Source of the DNA: a virus
Length of the DNA: 45,722 nt
Reading direction: 5' to 3' (one strand)
IMG/VR virus record: IMGVR_UViG_3300003690_000023
Coordinates: 1 to 45,722 of that record
In this document: in pieces, positions 29,101 through 33,743 of the stretch
Layout of the letters: the number at the start of each line of letters is the position of its first letter
Numbering within the stretch: the stretch's first letter is position 1
Translations under genes and position numbers: made by a program
Notes under the pieces: generated by a model
What the model was told of the DNA's origin: nothing
Database searches by the model: none
Seen by the model: the letters and a program-made list of their open reading frames with translations, nothing else

Positions 29101-29186
29101 AGAGGCCAGAGGACAGAAGGGATGGGGCATACGACATCAGGATGCCTGGAAGGATCCCTGCTCATTTGAAACAACCAATTGATTGA
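20106..29186 (+). CDS. giant 3,026-aa virion protein, probably head-interior and ejected
   Basis: The largest gene here, one fifth of the window. The ATG at 20106 is chosen over the in-frame TTG at 20076, which lies inside the previous gene; the stop of that gene ends one base before the ATG. In order: an acidic disordered N-terminus (1-150); hydrophobic segments near 488-515, 815-840 and 872-892; charged helical regions near 910-1000 and 1200-1350; a Lys-rich linker near 2102-2125; then a conserved-looking C-terminal third with AARFLGG-like and NGLILGK hydrophobic patches (about 2320-2348) and the segment APIIGFIRQTPWALAEPF (about 2532-2550). That last arrangement resembles the C-terminal part of large polyvalent phage proteins. 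No T7-type polymerase, helicase, lytic or methyltransferase motif could be found. It may line the membrane channel for DNA entry; this is inference. Confidence 0.75.
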   Translation: MADRPESEPSDLGGYNPAMDFSRPLSELQEMWEEQDRVSEPDEAVVLEKERVLAEDKASAAEASDAAVEGVLGEADVVTSGKALEGVSGGMAGIIAGIKHSIANVEQMVGGQQAGPADPDEPAPSVMPSSETTPEDVAAYDMESATRRPRRFPYVKPLFIHQSKVGEAPTKDHMMGKGIIHDEPSWPDTNMPGSSVQGAWSPDHNGYLSPGDFERYDDYRTQEAMMPSAVEMADNYVAQGEMAMQLALKGPKILDHVTGLKFFNPKALGFDIDEGTLRAAIEERKAISESEWGSKGETGLYGIRLDEQAKGRARRKEILTQLEANHTRGADAAEDIPLLKEFATSLVRETTLIRPRWQYLEQTKGVTDPSAWFEEFLGSREPEKVMTVKETKTTTAPMGTLLGGPWGGSAAVREISETEKELTDASEEDATIALLEREMKHLWHRGAIGKDQYDMARRQAKDLVQYTLEVKPHDIILGMPDLHEDPVGAILSFGAFLVTILPSMVFSEVIALYADVFHGGATVYGEPSAPQFRQEANLQEAKHVAGILHNPGKTLTEGNVEKFMTALFEEGNGEEVDWQIPSGTLGMFGILDKVGRITVRNGGLGAAEMRPSDTLEALLPENLARAKENIDGHMKDRLHVGIHGEVLEFDSIWKDRQFLPVVANIPRAWNPSMGYIDVAYSGWKNEKGTAYEEAENIWEATSDGRNPEMWPEGAPSDVRLTGIEVGIPDIYGVERDKWYVPRPGQPKGIENISELADWISFDRTIKVVEDGGLGSEMQKGNRPQIASALLHTLWKTNSPEFVSVLADQTLNLSKQVFIGMPAEILASSTILGDWIPYSDELFSFFKSEFPHLEGYDSFNEYAQHKWEREPHILLFDLWIMGAIGWKTLGRRAVNAVGSKRNWAAAGESLLNLQKLASKYNPKMTKAEKQRIMDEMKAETKIYEDSLNPPKVSDLAKEAVSDIHKHGQITSTEFRGGNQVKTELVDKPKTVGEQVVPPGGGGKLRVVSQLEADVIRRRIELTGEKLVPLEAGQKILDRTIPDTAPKIVPLPMKQAAIDAGKTEMPSVAAGEAPKPPTSKDLLDATRGIHERAGRLADQIDAIRPTKINSFTDPIEYKNSISDAVDRLGGLFPSGGPVYDSIRSKLSELMEWVDKPGRVKESLPERFAEDGVPRSAFRVDPLEAQAWDYKLASLAKEARKSAKGASDSVWEAGGHLQDRAVRGTKLHRIADKLQEKLDKARDQIDGIPDPKTRKALLKKKDALADKLVKARDAANEQWPREPLKPIEVKDIPPDKRITIDNSVESQMAAHEGRLAEMQAKLEEATASGDKALIESTTTEIVSRKLLMAGIREALHPKDPVKITERFDQSDRINQLHKEQIHEAVVSNLDTFFNEVRLAPAAKTKGKKTKSQLLGTGKAELARVQGLIASLLGYSGRTKRANYIKETAESQRARDLAAMGVDNPHVYRALLNPGGKKLGAKKKKEIAELVFHGRMSLRSKAISAIEDSLSKLAELKGVSVSEWIAGNRRENVAWRMAQNGVREPSAYAMLKLSDADITKYSDMAAGKPPKVTIVRREQGDAAEAMNMDVPVLKKPYADVAYNRDSRLINDFFARRFLTTHTLDAWRGRTTSQLVPSAQKIYAVGEFMAHPFAVVNVPAHFRDTIIYLMAKHGGSKRTINRVFDAIGQTFLNTSGKMGPDFHYTLRRFRSAVDTASQKTQALLRAYSKRTSVWDDMKDIHEILEAAEIAGGEAAYRGGLKSNGSYIADAAFNDMAQRAAHSMVENFKFEWTRPDGTTELVSFDFAETKFKIHTEAGYEWLTREQLQFMANELGILKEAIYGGIENVQVVPKEGYAWADLTHNQKTLLLIANGNLRPIRLEIWDLLTQYNISKDALRLQIENPHQNVLWKDGKIAYSFENSAKGEVQARALQEKVGGEIQAEYHAASVAKHNELIAAAAREEAAGRKTGADDLKAEAGNIQLQDVASVKGAHLRNDFHGDGILRSTSWVSDFFDGQFGFDFLVDMYRNAKQGKVTESQFAEALESYDLLYAKVIPITKGLLARKRQLQDQIAAKKKQAKDKGWSEERLEEELYGATPEGMAIAARVKAKKAKKGKKGKKEEVEEIPLPKKEVAVPPGGRPPLGPAAMLYDLTRASGILEFYKGKPQSPTQATKVAIPAHIERFHRLRKWGHLTLEEKLAHGLFDFREAAALTMQGLSKNLAVSRMLVWLRENGLARTQGEVTSAGLEAPLGKNVKKTGLSFEMVPDDPLYRWGDEIPKGLMLESRTVKYLKEIHVVGEVLSGSSDGSFMGVVGKTYKAALGAWKVGQVARFLGGTMMRAIIGNGLILGKMAQIPYKHKYVRRYMADAMHFRRTGVLRGIYKETRDQGHGGATISHETNVVPDEFLRWQMDTMNIDGKFWDTVDNIGDLSRDRVKNLVDMFDQGFAKGSYDKLHDFISLDQMKSPLRTGKMDRELKAGFHRYGAEGFRKIYDFQRKSFGGIDDLYKGSYVYQLVLDHGWTVKDAIRMADRVFMDYIDVAPIIGFIRQTPWALAEPFVTFQLKWQFLSNEFVATNSLKAAGWYHLSQALNKATLDTLNLPYETEELNRAARGREYKQIMPLVTYDKNTSRSYATTPAEAERDSMKIGHLELDLSTVIEGWAPSLPGMFPSKIMEAGQLSWMEGTSLSPIKWKKGEWLPTVDSWKDLTRNFFRTFLMSGGLGTAIHDNLNLQERHDAKDPYGGVIDQMTITKGLLTLAWEGTHNAIGNFRDIASIWSAITGKEIMGKETNKTLVASRILGMSSSIADPHRIRRMYGDRVYRLILPYARQKAYGMRLFIDPGLLSNAGDDPAFTLINNHLRMGGAEMGIYRILQGSIPLQKKYLNDSIKSLWNYRVAYNSMIKDGELYDYHQLLIDSGILDKDWDLTEGAGLNTGIDFRLVPKNDNTYDLISKWGKHRKRTEWDREADNRNPGKPHESIFQNYLMTEGSEDPILMDKIHIPEEGYEEKRPEDRRDGAYDIRMPGRIPAHLKQPID

Positions 29187-29202
29187 ACAACAGCCAACAG
29201 GT

Positions 29203-29217
29203 GGGCTATGGTAGCCC
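29203..29217 (+). other. short stem-loop after the giant gene
   Basis: GGGCTA and TAGCCC form a perfect 6-bp stem with a TGG loop, 17 nt after the stop codon. No T-tract follows, so it is more likely a message-stabilising or processing element than a terminator. The AAGGAG site for the next small gene starts 6 nt later. Confidence 0.3.
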
Positions 29218-29238
29218 CAACACAAGGAGAGGTAGGTC

Positions 29239-29400
29239 ATGCCAGGCACAGGAAAAGGTAGCTACGATTTGCCAGGGTACTCGCACAGCAAGGTAGAGCC
29301 GCCCAAGGCGTCAGACAAGAAGGGTGAATTACCCAAGGCCACGTCGAAGAGCGGCAGCGCTGGCGGTAGCAAAGGGAACCCAGAGAAGAAGGGGTACTAG
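29239..29400 (+). CDS. small Lys/Gly/Ser-rich protein (53 aa)
   Basis: ATG 29239 follows AAGGAG (29223-29228) at normal spacing. The product has 53 residues, is basic, rich in K, G, S and P, and starts MPGTGKGSYDLPGYS, with no hydrophobic core, so it is probably disordered. It ends 2 nt before the next ATG, inside the late operon. Small basic proteins of this kind often occur beside internal virion proteins, and DNA condensation or packing with the giant protein is possible. No family is recognised with confidence. Confidence 0.65.
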   Translation: MPGTGKGSYDLPGYSHSKVEPPKASDKKGELPKATSKSGSAGGSKGNPEKKGY

Positions 29401-29402
29401 GG

Positions 29403-29879
29403 ATGGCCTCACATAAACGGGCTCTTGTCTCCAATGCCGGTGATGGCAATTGGGGTGATGGGGCTGAAAACTTAATCAATGCAGCAAACAGGGATATCTA
29501 CTTCCCTCCTGGGCCTGCCAAGGGCACCATTCCAGCTACAGCTGGAGCTAATCCAAGTGGGCTTGGTCCGTTTTCCGAGACTGACTTCGTTGGATGGGCC
29601 ACAAAGTCCAACTGGATGGTTCAGATTAATGTATCTGACCTTGGCACTAACGGCACCCCTTCGGTTAATGTCTACGCTGTTAGGCCCACTGGACTTCAAG
29701 AGCTTATCTTGACCGTAACAACGACTGGCATCCATGAGTACGGTGGATTTGGAACAGAAAGGATTGCCGGGCCAGTATCGTTCTTCCGTTTCCAGAATGT
29801 CTCGGCTGCCGGTACCCCGTCGATTCTCTGCTACGTCATGGGTTGGAATGAGGGGGATATCGCATATGGGTTTATCTAA
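29403..29879 (+). CDS. beta-rich virion protein
   Basis: A 158-aa protein with alternating strands (WMVQINVSDL near 76-85, LILTVTTTG near 104-112) and many G, T, N and P residues. It resembles in composition the putative decoration proteins at 9998 and 10528. The start is two bases after the previous stop, with AGGG upstream. Its last 14 nt overlap the next gene. It is likely a surface or accessory structural protein; position after the internal proteins does not decide between head and tail. Confidence 0.6.
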   Translation: MASHKRALVSNAGDGNWGDGAENLINAANRDIYFPPGPAKGTIPATAGANPSGLGPFSETDFVGWATKSNWMVQINVSDLGTNGTPSVNVYAVRPTGLQELILTVTTTGIHEYGGFGTERIAGPVSFFRFQNVSAAGTPSILCYVMGWNEGDIAYGFI

Positions 29880-30123
29880 AACCGATTTCGTCCAAGCAGC
29901 GGTTGTTGCTGATAGCCTTGCAACCTTGGTTGAGTCTGTGGCAAAGCTGAAGTCGGATGTTTTATCCCTCTCTGCTCGCCTTAAGGCTCTTGAGCCAAAG
30001 GCCGTAGCCAAGAAGCCTCCGGTCAAGGCCAAGCCGCCAGAGGAGGCAAAGAAGGTGGTAGTGGCTAAGGCAGCCCCTCCTGAACCCAAGAAGAAAGCCC
30101 CCCTCAAGCGAAAGAAGAAATAG
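29866..30123 (+). CDS. short coiled-coil protein with a Lys-rich tail
   Basis: An 85-aa protein. The ATG at 29866 follows AGGGGGAT and overlaps the previous gene by 14 nt in another frame. The first 45 residues form a helix with heptad spacing (LATLVESVAKLKSDVLSLSA). The remaining 40 are Lys/Pro/Ala repeats ending in RKKK, a strongly basic disordered tail that could bind DNA or the membrane. No family recognised. The tail is unusual for this operon and resembles histone-like C-terminal domains in composition. Confidence 0.6.
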   Translation: MGLSKTDFVQAAVVADSLATLVESVAKLKSDVLSLSARLKALEPKAVAKKPPVKAKPPEEAKKVVVAKAAPPEPKKKAPLKRKKK

Positions 30124-30147
30124 TTGGGGTCTGGTGAGGGGGGAGAG

Positions 30148-31005
30148 GTGCGGATTTTATTAACCAAACGTCTCGTAAACGTGTTATTGCGTATCCCCTT
30201 TTTCTTTATCAGACCTCGCTTCATCCCACCTCAATTCATTCTGACTGTCTGGCGCAGGGACATGATGGACCCCATGTGGTTCAACCACATTGATGGGTTC
30301 GACATTATCTCTGTGAAGATCATGGACAGAACATCCCCTTACGATGAGAAGGAAGCCAAGGAGTTGGTCATAGGGGCTACCGCCAAGGGCCTTGGTGTGC
30401 ATGGGTGGGGGTTCCACTACTGCTCGTCCATTGAGGACGCACAGGACGAAGCTGAGGCAGCTGCCAGGACTTGCTTGAAGCTCGGGGTAACCGGCTACCA
30501 TTGGAACGCTGAAAAGCAGTGGGTCGAGTCAGAGGACCCGGAGGCCTATGGGATCCACTTTGCCCAGACGTTCAAGGCTATCGTCCCCGACATCACCCTG
30601 TATGCCAACTGCTTCTCCTCCATGATGAGCAAGGCCCTGATCAAATCCTTTGACCGCATGGAGCCCATGCTGTACGGGACACGTCGGTCGACCATTGCGA
30701 AGAAGTTCAAGGGTAGGCTTGCTGGCAAGAGGGGCGTCCAGAGGTGGAAGAAATCTGCTATGGTTGGCACGGGGCGAATGGAGAAGGGGTCCCTCACCAG
30801 AGGGTGGGGGTACCTGGAGTCGACGGAGACTACCGAGGGATTGCTTGATCTTGTTCTGAGGTACAGTCCCGTAAGCGTTAATTTCTTCAGAGGGGGGCGA
30901 GCTGACGGTGAGGATATCATGCTCAAGCCCAATAAGCTGAACCCCGTCCTCAGTGAACAGGCTAGAAGGATCAAGAAGGCCCTGGTCTCCAGGGAGAAAG
31001 CATAA
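30148..31005 (+). CDS. TIM-barrel glycosidase-like lysin candidate
   Basis: A 285-aa protein. The start is placed at GTG 30148 behind GAGGGGGGAGAG; an in-frame TTG at 30124 is less likely and ATG 30262/30265 would remove the first strand (FILTVWRR). Repeated strand-helix units fit a (beta/alpha) barrel: ISVKIMDRTSPYDE, GLGVHGWGFHY, and GVTGYHWNAEKQW with an E where GH25-like and related barrels keep acidic residues. The gene leads the lysis block, directly before the holin candidate, so a wall-degrading role is the simplest reading. The first 25 residues are basic and hydrophobic and could be a membrane anchor or export signal. Family and catalytic residues are not certain. Confidence 0.5.
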   Translation: MRILLTKRLVNVLLRIPFFFIRPRFIPPQFILTVWRRDMMDPMWFNHIDGFDIISVKIMDRTSPYDEKEAKELVIGATAKGLGVHGWGFHYCSSIEDAQDEAEAAARTCLKLGVTGYHWNAEKQWVESEDPEAYGIHFAQTFKAIVPDITLYANCFSSMMSKALIKSFDRMEPMLYGTRRSTIAKKFKGRLAGKRGVQRWKKSAMVGTGRMEKGSLTRGWGYLESTETTEGLLDLVLRYSPVSVNFFRGGRADGEDIMLKPNKLNPVLSEQARRIKKALVSREKA

Positions 31006-31361
31006 TGGTTGAAATATCCGAAGGCGCTGAGATGAGTAGCGACGAAATGCTGAGGGAAATACTGAGGAAGCAAGAGGAGGCCTTGGATCTACAGGGCCAG
31101 CTCGTCCTCCTCAACGAGAAGATGGACACCCTGATTGATGCGGTAAGGGAGAAGATGACGCCTAAGGGTTTGATGAGCGCCGTCCTATCCAACCCGCAAT
31201 CGATGCTCTACCTGTTCGTCGTCACCATCATCGCTTTGTTCCTTGGCCTGGGAGACCAGGTAATGGACAGGGTGTTTGGCCCTAGCCACATTAGCCACAG
31301 TGAGATCCTTAATGCGATAGACACACCAACTGCTGGGCCTGGAGCCTCAGTGGTGCCATGA
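31005..31361 (+). CDS. holin-like protein (coiled coil plus one membrane helix)
   Basis: A 118-aa protein with a cytosolic coiled coil (about residues 12-50), one membrane helix (about 65-83, MLYLFVVTIIALFLGLG) and a 35-residue tail. Size, single helix and position between the lysin and the spanin-like gene suit a holin, which forms the membrane holes that release lysin. Alternative: a membrane-anchored structural protein, since the long coiled coil is not typical of classic holins. ATG overlaps the previous TAA (TAATG), and the stop overlaps the next start (ATGA). Confidence 0.55.
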   Translation: MVEISEGAEMSSDEMLREILRKQEEALDLQGQLVLLNEKMDTLIDAVREKMTPKGLMSAVLSNPQSMLYLFVVTIIALFLGLGDQVMDRVFGPSHISHSEILNAIDTPTAGPGASVVP

Positions 31362-31810
31362 TACGATCCGCAACAGCCCCCCTCATATTCATCCTCTTCG
31401 CCGCCGTTGCCTCCAACTGCGGTTGCACTGCAGCTCAGCGTGCAACTGTAAAGGGCGGCATCATCACTGTAGGGGAATGTGCTTTGCACACCACCTTAGC
31501 GTGTGCGAGTCAGGCACTTGGGGGATGCAATGAGGAAAGAAGGACCGAAGACTTTGATGGCCTTAGCCAGTGTTTGGTGGGGCAATCTGCGTCGTGCATG
31601 GGACGAGGACTTGCCACTTGTCTGTTTACTGGGGTTGTGGCTGTTGTTGGTAGTCATCATGTGGTTGCCGGTGGGATTGGGTGTACTGGCGAAGAGGATC
31701 TGGAGGTGGTGGGAGCGTGTGTTAGGGATGTTGACCGCCTGGAATCCGAACAAGAAGCCGTGGGAGCGGTAGCTTCCTGCTACCTGGCCGTGTGCTTTGG
31801 TGGTGATTGA
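31358..31810 (+). CDS. cysteine-rich lipoprotein-like protein, possible spanin
   Basis: A 150-aa protein with an N-terminal export signal (APLIFILFAAVAS) followed by NCGC at residues 20-23. This is close to, but not, a canonical lipobox, because the residue before Cys21 is Asn. Twelve cysteines occur in total. Position after the holin candidate suits an outer-membrane spanin (Rz1-like) partner. The second half overlaps a better-looking membrane protein in another frame (31530-31772), so the true protein may be shorter or both frames may be used. Start overlaps the holin stop by ATGA. Confidence 0.45.
   Translation: MIRSATAPLIFILFAAVASNCGCTAAQRATVKGGIITVGECALHTTLACASQALGGCNEERRTEDFDGLSQCLVGQSASCMGRGLATCLFTGVVAVVGSHHVVAGGIGCTGEEDLEVVGACVRDVDRLESEQEAVGAVASCYLAVCFGGD
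31530..31772 (+). CDS. nested membrane protein inside the lipoprotein-like gene
   Basis: An 80-aa protein read in a different frame from its host gene. ATG 31530 follows a GGGGG stretch. Residues 28-54 form a strong membrane helix (LVCLLGLWLLLVVIMWLPVG), flanked by acidic residues before it and a basic, Trp-rich tail (AKRIWRWWERV, then NPNKKPWER). This composition is unlikely by chance and is typical of small lysis proteins. Nested genes in lysis blocks are known from Rz/Rz1. It could be a second holin, an antiholin or an inner-membrane spanin fragment. Confidence 0.5.
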   Translation: MRKEGPKTLMALASVWWGNLRRAWDEDLPLVCLLGLWLLLVVIMWLPVGLGVLAKRIWRWWERVLGMLTAWNPNKKPWER

Positions 31811-31813
31811 TAA

Positions 31814-31927
31814 ATGAACAAGAGGCAAAAGCTGTCCCTTCGAGAGGCTGTCGAGATGAGTAGGCAGCTGATATCTGAGATGGATGTGGATGTCGACCCC
31901 GGCAAGAGTGAACGGCGAAAGGGTTGA
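31814..31927 (+). CDS. small hypothetical protein (37 aa)
   Basis: ATG 31814 lies three bases after the stop of the lipoprotein-like gene, and the frame runs to TGA 31927. The product is a charged helix (NKRQKLSLREAVEMSRQ) with no other feature. The only ribosome-site candidate is a weak GGTGG, so translation may depend on coupling to the upstream gene. The next gene begins 19 nt later. Function unknown. Confidence 0.4.
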   Translation: MNKRQKLSLREAVEMSRQLISEMDVDVDPGKSERRKG

Positions 31928-31946
31928 TGCGACAAGGAAGAAGGAG

Positions 31947-32225
31947 ATGCCCGTGAGGCATACGCAAGAATCAGTCGTAGAAAACGAAGTGCCTTTAATC
32001 GTCCTTAGCGGGTTCGAGGAGGCGATGATTGGGTACGCCGAGAGGTATGGGTTCGCTGATAGCGTTGCCTGTTACGACAGGGACGGTGTGATTGCCATCC
32101 TCATGAACAAGAGTTCCATGACCCATGAACAGGCGGAGATCTATTTCGAGGAGAAGATCCTGACCTCTCATTTTGGGGAGAGCACTCCCGTCTTCGTCAC
32201 CATCGACCCCTCGATCTCCCATTAG
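31947..32225 (+). CDS. conserved small phage protein, unknown function
   Basis: A 92-aa acidic protein. The start at ATG 31947 follows AAGGAAGAAGGAG. The sequence has the pattern GFEEAMIGYAERYG, a central ACYDRDGVIAIL and MTHEQAEIYFEEKI, ending in STPVFVTID. I recognise this as a short hypothetical protein family often found in tailed phages, with no known function. It is the last gene of the plus-strand block and its TAG overlaps the TAA of the convergent gene at 32222. Confidence 0.65.
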   Translation: MPVRHTQESVVENEVPLIVLSGFEEAMIGYAERYGFADSVACYDRDGVIAILMNKSSMTHEQAEIYFEEKILTSHFGESTPVFVTIDPSISH

Positions 32226-32545
32226 ACCACCCTCTTGAGGGAGCATCCAAGCAAGGCATCGTCGAGGCTTGCATCCTCGCTGTCAGCGAACAGTTCCTTT
32301 TCCATGTAATCTCCCCTCCACACCACACAGTCGTGGTCAGACAAGACATTCCTGACAGCCTCTTCCGCCATCCTGTTCTCGCACCTGGCCCAATCATGAC
32401 CGCCGAACGGTGCGTCCAACAGCAGGCTACCTCCTGCCTTGAGGATGCGGTGGCGTACCATCTCCTTGTTGCAGCCATCCGGCCAATCAATCTGCAAGTA
32501 CACCGGCTTATTGATCCCCAATCTTCCTAGAATCCACTCAATCAT
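32222..32545 (-). CDS. hypothetical protein (107 aa), last gene of the early operon
   Basis: A 107-aa protein with a hydrophobic N-terminal helix (IEWILGRLGI), a beta part with WPDG and a central segment rich in C, H and D (GHDWARCENR), then an acidic C-terminus. No family recognised. Its ATG overlaps the end of the RusA-like gene by 8 nt. Its stop codon shares bases with that of the convergent late gene, leaving no room for a terminator between the two operons. Confidence 0.55.
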   Translation of the reverse strand: MIEWILGRLGINKPVYLQIDWPDGCNKEMVRHRILKAGGSLLLDAPFGGHDWARCENRMAEEAVRNVLSDHDCVVWRGDYMEKELFADSEDASLDDALLGCSLKRVV

Positions 32546-33089
32546 TGTCTGTCTCCTTGCTTACGCTCGACACCCTATGGAGGGAGGCGAGGGCTTCAGA
32601 GGCCATGTACTGCGTCTCGTACGGGCTATCCGTAATAGACAAGGCGATGACCTCAACGAATGGGTTTTGTTTGGGTGCAGCTACCTCCTTCACAACGATG
32701 AGGCCTGCGATATCTTTGTCGTCCCCGGTGGTCAGCATGTCCTGCTGGAACGCATCGAGGATCACCTTGATAGGTGCGTCTATGTCTGGCTTGTGGGTCA
32801 GGCAATGGCGGAAGATGACCAGTGCAGGGGGTGCTACTGCCTCCCCTTCAATCTCAGCCATAGCCCTTAGTGCTAATAGGCACTTGGCTTTATCCGCATG
32901 AGCTGAGCGCCAGTGGCGATTGCGCTGCTTGTTAGCGAAGCATTGGCGCAGTAGCCAGATTGGATCTTCCTTCTTCCATGCCCGCATCTTAGTTGGCTCC
33001 TTCACCATGGACGGTGGGCGGGAGCCATCTACCCGAATCTTAATCACTGGACATGCTTTCGAGGATTGTGAGGAGCTTGCGTGCAGCAT
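32538..33089 (-). CDS. rusA: RusA-like Holliday junction resolvase
   Basis: A 183-aa endonuclease that would cut branched DNA before packaging. The RusA signature is exact in spacing: D102-x-D104-x3-K108, with D123-D124 further on (PDIDAPIKVILDA ... TGDDKD), matching the E. coli RusA active-site set D70, D72, K76 and D91. A typical N-terminal beta strand starts at VIKIRVDG. The ATG at 33089 has AGAGGG upstream. The GTG at 33047, which overlaps the stop of the preceding gene, would give the more usual family length and is a real alternative. It is co-transcribed with helicase and SSB genes. Confidence 0.82.
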   Translation of the reverse strand: MLHASSSQSSKACPVIKIRVDGSRPPSMVKEPTKMRAWKKEDPIWLLRQCFANKQRNRHWRSAHADKAKCLLALRAMAEIEGEAVAPPALVIFRHCLTHKPDIDAPIKVILDAFQQDMLTTGDDKDIAGLIVVKEVAAPKQNPFVEVIALSITDSPYETQYMASEALASLHRVSSVSKETDND

Positions 33090-33312
33090 AGAGGCCCTCT
33101 GGGATCTGCTTGGGGACCATCTCCTCGTACTGTCCTTCTGGCCTCTTCATGCCTATGAAGGGATGGATGGCCTGGTGGATAACCGAGATGCAGCTGTCTA
33201 TATGCAGCGCCCTCTCTCTGATGGTGAACTTCGATAGCTCTTGTGGTGCCTGGGTAGATGCCCAGTGGACTCCAGCCTGTGGGGCCGGGTCGAATATCCT
33301 ACTCTCTTCCAT
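33040..33312 (-). CDS. hypothetical protein (90 aa)
   Basis: A 90-aa protein of mixed composition with a helix in the middle (ERALHIDSCISVIHQAIH) and another near the C-terminus (GLYAARKLLTILESM). ATG is preceded by AGGA at 8 nt. It overlaps the start of the RusA-like gene by 50 nt (or ends within its alternative GTG start). No motif was recognised; likely a small replication-block accessory protein. Confidence 0.5.
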   Translation of the reverse strand: MEESRIFDPAPQAGVHWASTQAPQELSKFTIRERALHIDSCISVIHQAIHPFIGMKRPEGQYEEMVPKQIPEGLYAARKLLTILESMSSD

Positions 33313-33315
33313 TAT

Positions 33316-33558
33316 CTAAATTCCTAAAGCAGCTAAGATGATGAATATGAAGCCGACCAACGCGCCATAGACGTGCTGCCACCTCACCTCGTAGAACCTC
33401 TGGCTCGCTTCGACTACGCTCTTAGCAAAAGGGTCTTCACCAATCAACGATTTTGCTTGCCTGTACTTATCTCCTGATTGCCACCGTCTCCAGATCTCCC
33501 CACCGCTAATGAAGAGAAGAGACAGGCCGACTACCCAGAGCACGGCAACAGCTCCCAT
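33316..33558 (-). CDS. small protein with two membrane helices
   Basis: An 80-aa protein with helices at about residues 3-19 (AVAVLWVVGLSLLFI) and 62-80 (VYGALVGFIFIILAALG) separated by a charged loop with KSLIGEDPF. Hairpin membrane topology is clear. Its function is unknown: it could be an early membrane modifier, such as a superinfection-exclusion protein, but nothing in the sequence proves that. It is unusual in a replication operon. It overlaps the preceding gene by 28 nt. Confidence 0.55.
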   Translation of the reverse strand: MGAVAVLWVVGLSLLFISGGEIWRRWQSGDKYRQAKSLIGEDPFAKSVVEASQRFYEVRWQHVYGALVGFIFIILAALGI

Positions 33559-33743
33559 TCGTCATGCCTCTCTCCCTCAATGGTAGTAGACAAGACCCGT
33601 GCCCCTACGAGCTTGGCTCGAGACCCGTTCACCATTGAGAACTTGGCTGCTCTCTTGGGGTGCAGCCGTAGGGTATGGAGGACCTGCTCTGTTGAGTCGG
33701 CCTCGGCATCCAGTAAAAGCTCAACCTTAATTTGAATCAGCAC
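33531..33743 (-). CDS. hypothetical protein (70 aa)
   Basis: A 70-aa protein starting at GTG 33743 behind AAGGAAC, overlapping the end of the helicase gene by 17 nt. The pattern IQIKVELLLDAEADSTEQVLHTL suggests a beta strand followed by a helix, then more beta, a small alpha/beta fold. No family recognised. Tight overlaps on both sides favour a real gene. Confidence 0.5.
   Translation of the reverse strand: MLIQIKVELLLDAEADSTEQVLHTLRLHPKRAAKFSMVNGSRAKLVGARVLSTTIEGERHDEWELLPCSG

Noticed and set aside
20106-29186. N4-type virion RNA polymerase in the giant protein
   Set aside because: The length suggests it, but I could not find the T7-like polymerase motifs (motif B with R-x3-K-x6-YG or motif C with HD in context).
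32197-32490. 97-codon minus-strand frame overlapping the 32222 gene
   Set aside because: It overlaps a better-placed gene almost completely, runs past the convergent stop, and the translation is Trp/Arg/Cys-rich without structure.
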